A stretch of DNA of 64,000 nt from Helicoverpa zea (GCF_022581195.2 NC_061476.1:2526098-2590097); one strand, 5' to 3'; shown: positions 1-11,995, numbered from the stretch's first letter. The notes: a model not told the origin generated them from the letters alone. Translations and numbers: made by a program.

Positions 1-130
1 TAATACAATATATGTCACTTGAATTAATTCTGACCGCTTACTTATTACATAATAACACTTAATAAACCGTTCTATATCATTTTCTATCATCTAAAATGAC
101 CTATAACAACGCACCACACATTATCCGCAT
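1..130 (-). other. 3' flank of the Gypsy element (3' UTR or start of 3' LTR)
   Basis: This AT-rich stretch lies just downstream, in element sense, of the pol stop codon. In a Ty3/Gypsy element lacking env, the polypurine tract and 3' LTR should follow here. I could not see a clear polypurine tract, and the stretch has no convincing match to the region upstream of gag, so the 3' LTR probably starts at or beyond the window edge. Confidence 0.4.
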
Positions 131-3052
131 CTACTCTGAATCACTTGACATTGCATCATGATCATAAACTAGCCAGGGATGTAACCTATCGACAGCAAAG
201 ACAGACCTATACGGTTTACAGCCTTCCTTTCGGGTTATAGGGGTGTCTTCTATCTCATAACGATCATTACCGATGACTTTTGAAATTCGAAACGGTCCTA
301 CACACTTCGGTAGCAACTTACGACTTTGTCCCGGGTCTGTGCGAATATCCTTCTCGACTCTAACTAGATCTCCTAATTTATATTGACTTGGTTTCTTATG
401 AGCCCTATCAAAGCGCTTTTTCTGTTCTTGTTGACTAATTTGAATTCGGGACTCTGCATCGGACCTCATCACATCACGGTCTAAAGGAGAATGGGATTCC
501 GAGACTACTGGGTTCATGAAGGCATCTGAGACGCCTGTTGTTTGGATACCAAATAACATTTCAGAGGGACTACGGCCAGTAGATTTGTTGACGGTATTAT
601 TCAGGGACCATTGAATTTGTGGAACGCACAAATCCCATTCATTTTCAGGTTTGCCATGGTTAGTAGATGTTATGGCTTCGACTATAGTTCGATTATACCT
701 CTCTACTTGGCCATTTGCCCTGGGTGAAGCGACAGCGTTCAAAATATGCTTGACACCTCTGCCGTTGATGAAATCTGAAAACTCTTTGCTGGTGAAACTT
801 GTACCACGATCGGATATTATACGACGTGGTACTCCAAACAACGAGAAATATTCGGAAAACACCTGAATAGTTGTACTGCTCTTGACACTTTTCACTGGTT
901 TTATGTAAATAAATTTGGTAAAGGCGTCGATTATTACTAAAATATGACAATTTTTCTTCTTACTCAAGGGAAAGGGGCCGCAATGGTCTGTATGAAGGGT
1001 ATCAAATGGTTTGCTTACTTTAAGTATGGGATGAAGCTCTCCTTCTTTAGCCCCAGCCGGAATCTTATTATGGGCGCAGCTTAGACAAGAGTTGCAATAC
1101 TTCTTTATAAACCGTCGCATTTTCTTAAACCAATAAATTTGGCTAACCCTATTGTAAGTTTTCTCAAAACCAAAGTGACCGACATCGTCATGATTCATAC
1201 GAACTACTTGCCATCTCACTGATTTCGGAACCACCCATTTTAAATTAACTTCGTTATTTTTATCGATCACTATTCTATACAAACGTCCATTTTTTATGGT
1301 ATAATTTTTATGAATCTCGATTACGTCTTTTGTATCGGGATCATTCAAGATGTTCATTATTCTCTGTACTTCTGAGTCCTGTCCCTGAACTGTGGCTAGC
1401 CACCCGTCCTCGTCTACAGCCAAAACTTCAACAACTTCCACGTCATCCTTTGACTCTGATATATTTGGGTTGCGTGACAGTGCATCGACATGACTCATCC
1501 TAGCCCCATCCCTATGCTCCACAATAAAGTCGTATTCCTGCATCGTTAAGTACCAACGTGCTACTCTAGGTATTAAGTCCTTTTTTATCATTGTGCTGCG
1601 TACAGCGGCACAATCCGTGACAACCTTAAATTGTTTTCCCAAAACATACACTCGGAATCTATTCAACGCACAAACTACAGCCAGAGTTTCAAGCTCATAT
1701 GAGTGCAATTTGCTTTCGTCCGTTGTAGTTTGACGACTGTAATATGAAATGGGATGAAAAGGCTCTGAATTGACTCTTTGCATCAGTATCGATCCTATAC
1801 CAAGTTTACTCGCATCCGTGTGGATTTCTAATTCTGCCTGAGGGTCATATAATGCTAAAACTGGTCTAGTGGTCAATCTGGTTTTTAATTCATTAAAAGC
1901 GTTCAGCTGTGGTTCATCGAAACACCACACGGCATTCTTTTTCGTAAGGCTTGTCAGAGGTCTAGCTATTACGGAGAAGTTTTGAATGAAACGTCTAAAA
2001 TAGCTGGTGAGGCCCACAAATTGTCGTACCTCGTGAACGTTTTTCGGTGTAGGAAAATCAATTACTGCCTGAATTTTAGCTAGTCCTGGGCGAATACCAT
2101 CCGCACCTATCTCATAACCCAAATAATTTATACGAGTCTGAAAGAAATCACACTTTTTCAAATTTAATCTGAGTTGTGCTGATCTTAACAATTGGAATAC
2201 CTTTTCTAATTTGTCTAAACCCTCTTCTATTGTCTGAGACATTACTAAAAGGTCATCCATGTATGCTAACGCCAAATCTTGTTTACCTTTCAGCATGGAA
2301 TTAATAGTACGCTGAAAAACGCTAGGTGCATTAGCCAATCCAAATGGCATCCTTTCAAACTCAAATAGACCATCTGGCGTCGCAAATGCCGTGAAGCGCT
2401 TGCTTTTTTCACACAAAGGCACTTGATAATACCCTGAGGTTAAATCAAGGCTTGAGAAGAATTTATTACCTCCTAACCTATCTAACTGGTCCTCAATACG
2501 AGGCAATGGGTATTTATCTTTGAGTGTCTTTCTATTTAGCGATCTATAGTCAATACACAGACGTTTATCACCATTTTTCTTACTAACCAGAATAACAGGG
2601 CTTGAATAATCTGAAGTACTTTCGCGTATAATACCATTGGTCAGTAATTCTTCTACGATTTTATTGAGGTGTTCGCGTTCACTTTGGGAAACCCTATAAG
2701 GGTTGTATACGACAGGCCTATTATCAGTTAAGGTTATATCCATTTCAGTCAAATTTGTTTTACCTAACTCTGACAAATTCATCGCAAAACAATCTCTATA
2801 CTTCTCTAATAGATTTAACAATTTTTGTTTCTGTTCTCCAGTCACCATCGCACAAATTTTTACCTCGGCTAAAGGTAAAGGCTCGTACTCTTTGGTTTCT
2901 GTAGTTAAGCCTATATATTCCGTGTTAATTTCAGTATATTGCTGACCGCGAGCTAATAAAGTTCCTTTGGCAATTTCTAAATCATTAGCTGACAAATTGA
3001 CTAACATTAAATAACCTTTGCCTGCTTCGAATTGGAAGAGCCCCGGCAACAC
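131..3052 (-). CDS. pol: Ty3/Gypsy Pol: reverse transcriptase, RNase H, integrase
   Basis: This is a 973-residue uninterrupted Pol frame of an LTR retrotransposon; it would copy element RNA into DNA and integrate it. Seen in order: a linker after protease (1-110); reverse transcriptase (about 115-345) with LDLTSGYYQ at 202-210 and the catalytic YMDD at 264-267; RNase H (about 375-500) with HTDAS (D413), an ELE near 453-455 and VTD (D480); an integrase HHCC zinc domain (H621, H626, C653, C656); the integrase core with D689, D748 and E784, where the last two have the D35E spacing; and a basic C-terminal region with a Gypsy-type LGDLV motif. No chromodomain is obvious. The annotated start is only the first Met: the frame stays open upstream to about 3155 and overlaps gag, so translation probably enters by a -1 shift. 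The absence of stops suggests a recent insertion. The lineage may be mdg3-like, but this is uncertain. Confidence 0.95.
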   Translation of the reverse strand: MLPGLFQFEAGKGYLMLVNLSANDLEIAKGTLLARGQQYTEINTEYIGLTTETKEYEPLPLAEVKICAMVTGEQKQKLLNLLEKYRDCFAMNLSELGKTNLTEMDITLTDNRPVVYNPYRVSQSEREHLNKIVEELLTNGIIRESTSDYSSPVILVSKKNGDKRLCIDYRSLNRKTLKDKYPLPRIEDQLDRLGGNKFFSSLDLTSGYYQVPLCEKSKRFTAFATPDGLFEFERMPFGLANAPSVFQRTINSMLKGKQDLALAYMDDLLVMSQTIEEGLDKLEKVFQLLRSAQLRLNLKKCDFFQTRINYLGYEIGADGIRPGLAKIQAVIDFPTPKNVHEVRQFVGLTSYFRRFIQNFSVIARPLTSLTKKNAVWCFDEPQLNAFNELKTRLTTRPVLALYDPQAELEIHTDASKLGIGSILMQRVNSEPFHPISYYSRQTTTDESKLHSYELETLAVVCALNRFRVYVLGKQFKVVTDCAAVRSTMIKKDLIPRVARWYLTMQEYDFIVEHRDGARMSHVDALSRNPNISESKDDVEVVEVLAVDEDGWLATVQGQDSEVQRIMNILNDPDTKDVIEIHKNYTIKNGRLYRIVIDKNNEVNLKWVVPKSVRWQVVRMNHDDVGHFGFEKTYNRVSQIYWFKKMRRFIKKYCNSCLSCAHNKIPAGAKEGELHPILKVSKPFDTLHTDHCGPFPLSKKKNCHILVIIDAFTKFIYIKPVKSVKSSTTIQVFSEYFSLFGVPRRIISDRGTSFTSKEFSDFINGRGVKHILNAVASPRANGQVERYNRTIVEAITSTNHGKPENEWDLCVPQIQWSLNNTVNKSTGRSPSEMLFGIQTTGVSDAFMNPVVSESHSPLDRDVMRSDAESRIQISQQEQKKRFDRAHKKPSQYKLGDLVRVEKDIRTDPGQSRKLLPKCVGPFRISKVIGNDRYEIEDTPITRKEGCKPYRSVFAVDRLHPWLVYDHDAMSSDSE

Positions 3053-4758
3053 AACATATTCGTTGTTAGGTAAGATTCGAAGATTGTGTTGAAAAAATAT
3101 TCCTCCTGAGTAATTATTATTTGTATTGACATCAATAGGCTGTGTTTAATAACAGTATCACTGTCGGAGTATACTTTTATTTTAAAATCATTATAACTCA
3201 GATCTGGAGTTTGTATAAAAACTAATTCTTCAGTTGTCTTCAATAGTATCACATTAGGTTTCTCGGTAAAAGATTGACCAACTAAAATTGACATGCTTAA
3301 ATACTGATCATCTACAACTAGCACCTCTGTCTCTGCCTGAACCGGACCTATTTGTACATTGGCTATTAATCTACCAATTGGCTTCACTGAGGAGTTACCA
3401 AACCCCTGTAAAACTGGTAAATTATCGGTCGTCCAACAATCATTTATCAATTTAGCATCAGAATACCGTATAAGAGTACATTTACTCCCTAAATCTACGT
3501 ATCCGTGCAGCACAGTATCACCTACCTTGACTTCTTTATAGTATTTAGCATTATTGCTTAGACTATTGGTTATACACATAACACTCTTAGTTTGTTCCGT
3601 CGAACTAATATTTTTATTTGCTTCATCATTAATATTACCATTTTTCTTTCGACAATCCTTACTATCATGACCTAATTTAAAACAAATGTTGCATTTCCTA
3701 ATTGGTTTGTTACATTTTAAACTTATATGTCCTAATTCATTGCAATTGAAACATCTAATTTGATCTGTACTGTTAAACACTCTAGTTTGTTCATGTGTTA
3801 TCTTATTAAGCTGTCTTGAATGTGTAGCAGTTCGGTTACGATTGTGGTTGGGTGGTGTGTTATTTTCGTGCTGTGATACCGTGCGCAAATAGTTGAGGAC
3901 CTGTTCTGGTTCACTAAACATACAAGCTCCCGCTCCCATTCGTACAAATTTATCATCGATACCATGTATAAGGCAACCGACAGCCTTTTTACCAGCTATC
4001 TCACATTTATTTATAAGAGCAATTTTGTCATAGTAGTAATGTTCTAAAGACTGCCCAAACCTACACCTAAACTTTAACATGTTTGTTAGAAGGTCACCGT
4101 AGTTTTCATTTGATGGAAAAGCTAATTTCAATTTTTTAATCCATTCATCCCAGCTATATAAGACTGAGGGCAAACCTTGATACCATTTTTTGGCTAAACC
4201 GGTTAATTTGGGTAGAGCATAGTGGCAAATTTGACGGTCATTCCACGAGTAAATTTGCGCACACTCATTAACCTTGTTTATCCAGTTCTCGATTGTCTGA
4301 CTATTGTCACTAGGGTCAAATTCTGGAACAACACTAAACGAGACTGGAAAGTTGTTTTGTGCCCAGAAATTTGGAGGTACTGGTGCAGAATTTCTACTTG
4401 GAGTATTGATACAGTTTTGATCGCGGTTGTTGTCCAATAAACCAGTTTCAGGTTGATAACTTACGGCGGCAGGGGTATTTGACCTATTTATTAGATTCTG
4501 AGACATTAACGGGGGAGTTTGGGTTAATTCCCGATTAACGTTTTTGCTAGGGGACCTATGCTCACGACGTTCAGAGTGCGCGTGTTTTCTACCGTGAGTT
4601 TTACGGTTACGAGAATGCTTATCGTCACGCCTACGTCTCCGTCTCCGCTTGCGACGTGACCTACGTTCATTGTCGTCAGTATCACTAAACGTAGAATCTG
4701 AATTCGAGTAACTACTACCTTCGACTGAATCGCGCCTCTTTCGGCCAGGTCTTCCCAT
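3007..4758 (-). CDS. gag: Ty3/Gypsy Gag with CCHC knuckles and aspartic protease
   Basis: This is the structural polyprotein of the same element. The frame is open from 4833, but I prefer the Met at 4758 (starting MGRPGRKRRDS) because the 25 residues before it are hydrophobic and unlike Gag. From that Met: an Arg/Ser/His-rich basic N-terminus (about 1-75); a capsid-like domain (about 130-300) with motifs such as ENWI and AKKWY; two zinc knuckles CX2CX4HX4C (about 336-349 and 356-369); then a retropepsin-like domain with VDLGS at about 421-425 in place of the usual DTG/DSG. The protease is therefore encoded in the gag frame. The last ~40 residues probably read past the point where the pol frame should be entered, because the -1 frame there carries Pol-like sequence. 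Gag and pol frames overlap over at least 3007-3052. Confidence 0.9.
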   Translation of the reverse strand: MGRPGRKRRDSVEGSSYSNSDSTFSDTDDNERRSRRKRRRRRRRDDKHSRNRKTHGRKHAHSERREHRSPSKNVNRELTQTPPLMSQNLINRSNTPAAVSYQPETGLLDNNRDQNCINTPSRNSAPVPPNFWAQNNFPVSFSVVPEFDPSDNSQTIENWINKVNECAQIYSWNDRQICHYALPKLTGLAKKWYQGLPSVLYSWDEWIKKLKLAFPSNENYGDLLTNMLKFRCRFGQSLEHYYYDKIALINKCEIAGKKAVGCLIHGIDDKFVRMGAGACMFSEPEQVLNYLRTVSQHENNTPPNHNRNRTATHSRQLNKITHEQTRVFNSTDQIRCFNCNELGHISLKCNKPIRKCNICFKLGHDSKDCRKKNGNINDEANKNISSTEQTKSVMCITNSLSNNAKYYKEVKVGDTVLHGYVDLGSKCTLIRYSDAKLINDCWTTDNLPVLQGFGNSSVKPIGRLIANVQIGPVQAETEVLVVDDQYLSMSILVGQSFTEKPNVILLKTTEELVFIQTPDLSYNDFKIKVYSDSDTVIKHSLLMSIQIIITQEEYFFNTIFESYLTTNMLCCRGSSNSKQAKVI

Positions 4759-5420
4759 TGTACTCACTAGTAATGCAATGTGTAAATGATTCAAAGCACA
4801 ACAAAATATATAACCAAACAAGTAAAGGATCACAACAATTTAAACATGCACATCAATTTGTAACAAATAAAAAGACCAACAATCACCAGACAATAAACGT
4901 AGCAATTTACATAAAAAATAAATAAACTTCTATCTATATTGTTCAAATTACTATAAAACGTAAGCAGAATAATGATTTAAATGTCTTAATTTTCGAAACA
5001 CCAACTATTCCAAATCACTTTACGTAGCTTATATGTGGGTAGTTCGAAGAAATAACAGCTAATACAATCTCCACTTGATAATGTCCAACTCTCGACTCTA
5101 GTAAAGTAATTAACACTTCGCACGTCCGCGCGTCTTTGTTCTTGAGATATCCGAGTAGTAACAAGATAATGCTTCAACATCTGACCTTATAAATCCAGGG
5201 TCCAGGAGACTGCAGCATCAGGCACGTGGATAAACTTTGTCACTTCTGACTGTTGAAAGAAACCCAAAATGGACTCGCAAACTATGTATTATCGGATTAC
5301 ACCAAGCTCAGAATTTACGAGAGACAACCTTCAACGTCGGTAGCCGGAACAAGAAGAAGGAAAAATCCGTACCATCCTACGGTGTTGCCATCACAAAATT
5401 AGTGAGGTGCGAGTGAATTA
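4759..5420 (-). other. Gypsy leader and presumed 5' LTR region
   Basis: This sequence lies upstream of gag in element sense. A TATAA-like motif on the minus strand near 5185-5190 could belong to an LTR promoter, but no repeat partner is visible inside the window. The 64-codon frame on the minus strand at 4986-5180 looks like chance. The outer limit is uncertain by several hundred bases. Confidence 0.35.
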
Positions 5421-8400
5421 GTCGATGTGACAGATACTATTATTAAATATTAAAATCGTCTATGTTTTCATAATCTAACACAGATTATACAATTTTCTAG
5501 CAACATAATATAATTCCAAATTGTATCTAATATCAATCGCTTTATTTTTATGATCAAAGATCAATATTGTCAAAAATTGCGAAATCAATTCTTTAGTCAA
5601 TTCTGCCTAATTAAACTCTACTTATTTATTTATTGTCTTTAACTTGGTTTTCTAATACATATTTATGATATCACCAGTAACAAAATATATTTGTAATAAA
5701 AGTGATTCAAAATCAATAAAATTTAATGTTTTCTAACTAAAACCCATAATTCCTAGATAGGCGATCGTTTAAAATAATTTACAAAACACAGTAGGTACAA
5801 AAGTAATAATAAAACACTTTTCCATCATTCTACCCTCCGAATTAAGAAGGGTAAGTATATTTTTAGGGAACTCAGTCCCTCCCCAGCAAGGGTCCAAGAC
5901 CAGCGAAGAAAGACCTTTGGAAAACAGAACATTTCCCAACAATTGTTCGAAGATTTGATTCTATAGGGGGACGAGGGAGGTCAAGTTATCCTGGTTAGTA
6001 AGTAAGGGTGTTCCGTATGGTGGTTTCGGTAAAAGAAGAAGGAATAAATGAAAATAACCCCTGTTTTAAATTGCTAAGATGCGAGGGTGAATGTTTGTCT
6101 TTCATTTTGTTTTTTAGTCAACGTTTTTGATGAATATTTTGTTGTTTAAAACGTAAAATTAATTTTATATAGCACTTTTTTTTTGTGTTTTTCCGACATC
6201 GGAACTACTTTGCACAGCTGGAAAAAAGTAGCTTATAGTTATGTTTTTCTAATGTATGCGTTATATTATTGCTTGGTTCGATCAAAATTATCAGTTGTTT
6301 ATTTGAAAAAAAAAACATATTTACATTTGGGAAAAAAACTCGGAGGATGATGAGTAAAACATGAAATGATGAACGATTAAGATAACGATAAGACAAATAA
6401 CGATATTCATAAAAAGGATCTGATTTTGTTTTAAGCATAATGATTATATTTAAAAGAAGATAGATAGATTCCTGTTTTGGCATCACTGTCTACTTCATGA
6501 TATCGTAAAAAGAAATTCATTGTACCTATTGACACGAGTTAAGTTTTATCTAAACTAAAGGTAAAATCTAAAGTATTAATCTTAAGGTAAAAATATTTTA
6601 CGATTTTCATCTATCTTACTAAGAATTAGGTTAATGAGTTTGGTTCTTTGAATTATAGAATTTCAAGAAGTACTATTAACATTCTGTGAATATTAGACAG
6701 CTTATTTATGGAGAAAGGCTATGGTTTTGTCAAAAAAAATCCTGTTATTCTTAAAAATGAAAGGCACACATCTTATTCAATGCAGGTTTGCTTTTTAACA
6801 CGCTTTTTTAGCTTTTAAAACCAACACGCTTAAAATTGCAAAACTAGCTACCATATAATTAACAGTACCTACTAAGATAATTATATATTCTAAACACGAC
6901 TACAGTAGCCGATCAATAAAAAGGAAAGCAAACTAAAAAACCAATCACTTTTCAAAATGCAGCGTTACGTTTTCCAAAACTAGTGCTATGTCTATGAAAA
7001 TCAATAAAATCTGATGCCCACCCCTTAAAAAATACCCTTAAGTTGTCCCCCTCAGTACATTATATACAGGGGGTGTAAAAATGCACTCAGACATCACATT
7101 AAAAGATATAATTAAGGGGGTGGAAGGCACCCTTGGGGAAATTCGTTCCTTCTTTTGACATTTTAAAGACCCCTTTTCTTAAACCCCTGTGAACGTGGAT
7201 ATAGAATTTGTGGAAATAATAAGTATTTTTACTTTCTATTATAAAAAAAAGGTCCGTTTATAGATAATTTAACCATTAATGATAAATAATAGGTATTTAT
7301 TTATTTAAAATATTTAAGAGCTGTAATTTTGAAACTTAATAAATGGAAAATAGGTTTAAATACCTTCAAGAAAAAGCTGGTCAAAACTATTATTAAGTGG
7401 TAGATAATATTTTTTTGTGACAAATTGCAGTACTTTGTATCTGAGCGTGCTTTTAATTCCTTCCACAATTTCTATATCCACGTTTTCTTACCCCCAAGAA
7501 TGTTTAAAACGAATAACCCTTATAATTACTACTTTGAAGAAGTTTTATTGTAATTTAAAAGTTAATAACCTTCTCCCTAATGATATAACTAGTTACTTAT
7601 GTACAAACGATACATAACCGAGGAAAAAAAACTAATTTTGAAAGTCTATTCCATTGGATGATTGAAATCAAAACATTTGAAAATATTTGTGAAATTAAAT
7701 AAACTGTTTAGAAATTACTTACATAATAAAACTTACATTAAAGTAGTAATCGATCAAATATCAAAATGTACGATTATGTTAATTATTTATTTAGCTTAAA
7801 GCATTTTTTACGCTTGATCTAATTCCAAAAAACGTAACAACAGCTAAACGTCAAACGTCACATTTACATGAAATAAATAAAAGAAGTTAAATGAAAAAAA
7901 AAGAAAAAAAGCACAAAAGCATTTGTTTTTCGAAATTGGCCGAATGTCCCGCGTCACTCCCGAAGAGGGACGGTGTCACAAAGAACGTTTAAAAGGCGTA
8001 AAAATAAGGAAAAAAACGTGAAGAGAACCGGGTATTATCCTTGTTAATTCCGGGCTAATTTAATTCACGCCTAATTCTATTTGCCGAGCAAAACGGGGAG
8101 TCGATAATTATGGGACATTTTCATGATGGAGGAAAAACCCGTTTTTTGTTAACCAAACGACGTTTTTAACCTTTCAATGCGTGGGAAAAGAGTGTTTTGG
8201 ACCCGTTGTACAAGCTTAGTTAAAAATAATGGAGTTTTTACTCGTTTCTCGAGAAAGGATTATTTTTGGGGTTCTATTTTCTTTGGAATTTCAATTTGTG
8301 TTTTACATTGTTTCTTATGAGAATAATTAATCATGTGCGAGTGGTTTTTTACATTTTTGATTATATAAATTACAGTTTTTTTTTAATCGAAATTATTAAA

Positions 8401-9198
8401 ACTTTAAGATAAAACAATTCACATAATATTTTCACGTTGATTAAAACATCGAAATAATACAATTTTGAACACCTAAAGTCTTTGCGAAAATTATCGATTA
8501 CCGCTATCTCAAAACCGTTACCACCACATCACCAAACAAAAATCACGATCACTGGACTTTACATAGCTAAATTTTAACTGAAACTTTTAATTCAGTAGAC
8601 TTGCCTAACCATCGCACTTCAACACCAAAATTAAACTGACCATATCTTCACTGGACATGATTAAAGTTAACTAATAACAATATGAAAAATAACCCTTTAG
8701 TCACCTAACCGGTTTGGCAACAAAATGCAAAACTGACCGGTGTCCCCCAAGGGTCAATTCTAGACCCATTGTCTATTTTGTAAAGGTAAAAATCTGGTTT
8801 GGTTGACCCTTCCTTAAAGGTTTAAGTTCCAAAAGTGTTGGACAGCTGCTAATGTACCGGTTTTAGTGACAAAAGTATTCTATTTGCATATTATTAGGGA
8901 ATTTTTATTTCGATATTTCGGAAGTCATAATTTTTTGGTTTGCATAAAAATTTCGAGTTAATCAAGTATGGGAGCCATTAATTTAGATGTTGTATGGCAT
9001 TGCGATAAAATCTAATACTTTTTGGCTGTCTTAATAAAGCAAACTTAGAAAATATTATACTTTTTAAGTTAGCTGTTAGGTCTCAGGATTTACGTTAGCA
9101 ATTTACAGAACTTTGAAGAATAATTCTTTATCACAGTTTTCGCTTATATCCATCTTTGTAACCTTGGTAGTTATTGTTCTGGCCATAAAATAATAATA
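5421..9198. other. No gene seen; AT-rich with G-rich patches
   Basis: Only short chance frames are present. Notable composition: a G/C-run patch at about 5830-5990; another at 7020-7140 with GGGGG and CCCCTT runs; and a more complex patch at about 7930-8250 with balanced base composition, which could be a conserved noncoding element. No repeat family was recognised. Confidence 0.5.
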
Positions 9199-9310
9199 CT
9201 AGCTGATCTCCCGTGGCAAGTGAATCCCAAGCCTGGATAAAAGTAGCCTCAGACTATCTGTGTACAAAAAAAAAATGACGGAAAAGAGCGACAGACGGAC
9301 ATAGTTACAT
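9199..9310 (-). mobile_element. Degraded Helitron-like or related lepidopteran repeat fragment
   Basis: The stretch begins CTAGCTGAT and carries worn versions of words found in common lepidopteran repeats (a GGATAAAAGTAGCCT-like word, then GACAGACGGACATAG). The CTAG matches the 3' terminus of the better copies at 18095 and 41097, on the minus strand. It is heavily diverged, so the family call is tentative. Confidence 0.4.
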
Positions 9311-9354
9311 ACAATAACATTTATTGTAAATGAGATTACAATAAATGTTATTGT
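9311..9354. repeat. Perfect 19-bp inverted repeat with a 6-nt loop
   Basis: The left arm at 9311-9329 (ACAATAACATTTATTGTAA) is the exact reverse complement of 9336-9354. It lies just after a degraded mobile-element fragment, so it may be a small insertion or the end of a fold-back element. No coding potential. Confidence 0.8.
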
Positions 9355-11464
9355 ATTGTAGTAAGCCTAGACCGAGCTCAAATGCCACTCAGGAATGAGT
9401 GTCGTCCCGGATTTATAACTCTTAATCTCCTGAAAGAAATGTCATCGACAGAATAGTGACAAAGACGTAAACCAGATACTAGATGATTGTTTATTACCTA
9501 GAATGATCTATTTATAAAAATGGCTCGTGTCAGAACTGCGCAGTTGTGCCTACCACCAGTCATTGTCGTGCATTATACACAATTTATATGAAACGCTCTA
9601 CATTGCCGTTACTTATGCCCTTGCGTATTTTCAAACGGGTACAGGGCCGGATTTAGAAGTCAGCTATGATAAAGTTATAATTTTGGCTGAGATTAACTTA
9701 TCCGAGTCCGTCATTAGGTGGTTAATGTTAAAAGTGATCCTTCTTTTTATCTCTTATATGTGGTGATGCCTAAATCGCAAATGATTTTGGTACTAAATAT
9801 AGGTTTCATGTCGTGTTTGTACATGATCACACTATTTAACCGATATTTAGATTTTAACCGATTCTTTTAGAGATCTATGAGGGATGCCTGATGGGGAGGA
9901 GGATATTTGGCAGTGAATACGTTCTATGGCTGAGATGACGAAGACATAACATAATTTATGTACCCTGATCTACACTACTGATAAAACCTCACCAATTAAC
10001 GCACATAAGAAGACACTTTTGATCCATGCTCAATAAAACTAATTCCCTCAATTTTTACCAGTCCCTCCCTGCACAATTTCGCGACACGGCACAGCGACCA
10101 TCACGCGAATGCTCTATAAAATTTCAATCAAACCGAAAGATGGCGGTTTTTCATCGATAGTCCCGTTAGATAGCGATTTTATTTACCGATGCGATACTGA
10201 AGTTTCTTCTTTATTTTTACAGCGCACTTTATTGATGGAGGCCATGGATAAAATACACGTAACTGGCAGAGAATTGAATAAACTTGAAGGTTAAATAGAA
10301 GACCAGGTTGGGCAAATGCCCAAGTTCAATGACAATAAACTTCGTTTTTTTTTAACTACAGTTTACTATGTTTTTTCACGTTCAATTTTCAAAGTAAACA
10401 GTGGTGATAGGAAAATTAAGTTTATGTTGTTGGTGAACTTGAACCCTAATCTGGCCGATACGATATGACTTACGTTGTCTTGGTACTTACTTTTATTAAT
10501 AATTTTATTTGGGATTTTTTTATTGTAAAGGTAGATTTATTTAGGGAGTAAACTGATAAGCTTTCAGCTTTCATTAAACTTTAATGCTTTGATCCCGCGT
10601 TTCATTCACACGCAGTATGTAAGTATTAATAATATCTAAATTCTAGATTCCGTCATTGTTACACAAATAAACAAATATCAACCCTTTCTTCAAAAAAATC
10701 ATGCCTAATAAGACTGCCACTAACAATAACGAGCTCTATCGATTAACAAATCGTTACCTGATTGATCAATTTCACTATAGCATCCGCTCCACTAGACTCA
10801 ACGACCAATTCACAATTTTTTCTAGGTACCAATAAACTTAACCCTTCAATAACAAATCAATAGATAAGGCGTGACTAAAGATGTTTTTTAACCCTTCCGC
10901 GGCATATGGTCACTCGTTTCGTGTTTATTTTGGTAAAACGTGTTGGTCACAAAAAATATAGTTATGTTCGGTCTTTTCGACCGTTGTCCATATGTCCGGG
11001 GTATTGTTGTAAAGTTTTTTTTTATTGTTGATAATTCAATAGTTTCTATTGAATAGTGGCTGGACAGTTGGTAGGGTTAACATTTTTGGACGGTAAAAGA
11101 GAAAGTCCTTTTTATTAGGCAACAGCAGCATTTTGTTTAGTTCAACCTGTTAAAGGTGTAATTGGTTTTATTTATCCATACTTTATACGATTAATACAAT
11201 AACTTATTGACGTATTGTATATTTAAAACTATTTGAACCTTAAATCATAAGAAACATCACTAATTGATGGCTGCTTCTGCCATAAAATTTACATTTTCAG
11301 CATACCTTCCTTAAGGTCTATTAAATGGCTAGTCTTTGAAGAAATTTCCAATAAATTGCTATTTAATAAATAAAAATAATCCATATTGCACAAAACCATA
11401 CTGCCCCAAAGTGTCCCTAAAAATATGCAACCGGCAGTTGGAACCGGTTTGAAGCGGAACTTAC
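9355..11464. other. No gene established; one exon-like block at 10217-10288
   Basis: Frames here are short. The 61-codon frame at 10109-10294 contains a block preceded by a good 3' splice site (a pyrimidine-rich tract ending TTTTTACAG at about 10220) and followed by GAAG/GTTAAA. This could be a small exon but may equally be chance. Nothing else was recognised in the interval. Confidence 0.4.
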
Positions 11465-11582
11465 CGGTCAGATCCGGTTTTGACCAGCGAGTGACCCCTT
11501 CTTATGGACCTATTGTCCTACTAGGTGAAAGGTCAGGCAGATGTTTCGTACTTGCATATTGTCCGGTCACGTACTATAAAGT
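11465..11582 (+). repeat. Unassigned ~120-bp repeat, copy 1 of 3
   Basis: It shares with copies 2 and 3 the ordered words TCCGGTT, TGACCCCTTCT, CAGATGTTTCGTA, GCATATTGTC and GGTCACGT. The 97-codon frame at 11386-11679 crosses it, but the other copies do not preserve that frame, so it is not treated as a gene. Confidence 0.75.
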
Positions 11583-11995
11583 GGGAAAGGATTTGAATAT
11601 ATTTTTGGCAAAATTTAAATGCATCCGCAAATTATTATTTTTGTCAGTAGATGGCGGTTTGGTCTTAAATCTATACTAACATTATAATACTGAAGAGCTT
11701 GTTTTCTTGAACGCACTTATCTCAGGATCTACAGGTTCGATAAGAAAAAAATATTTCTGTGCTAGATAGCCATTAATCAAATAAGGTTATAACCGCTATA
11801 GAGTTAATTTTATCTGGCTGTGCGGAGTTGTTCCCACGGGATGCAACTGAAACTGCTGGCGGAAGCAAGCCTACAATATAGGCGACCTAAAAACATTTTC
11901 CTTCTTGTTCTTTCTCATTTCAATGGCCAGACATGGGCTGGATGGATACAATAGTGTCTAGTTACATTATTATTAGCAACAACTAGAAAACAGTG

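Larger units (their letters stand above)
1..5420 (-). mobile_element. Ty3/Gypsy LTR retrotransposon, left end outside the window
   Basis: Gag, protease, reverse transcriptase, RNase H and integrase occur in canonical Gypsy order on the minus strand, with both frames free of stops. There is no env frame. The right boundary is a guess: the sequence between the gag start and about 5420 should hold the leader, primer-binding site and 5' LTR, but I could not identify the LTR ends, the primer-binding site or a target-site duplication. Comparison of 4834-5500 with 1-130 by eye gave no long match. Confidence 0.85.

Noticed and set aside
1..5420. An endogenous retrovirus with env
   Set aside because: No env frame occurs downstream of integrase before the window edge; gag and pol alone fit an ordinary Gypsy retrotransposon.
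9300..9360. CRISPR-like or other repeat-spacer array
   Set aside because: A single palindrome only; no regular repeat-spacer structure exists anywhere in the window, and the genome is eukaryotic.
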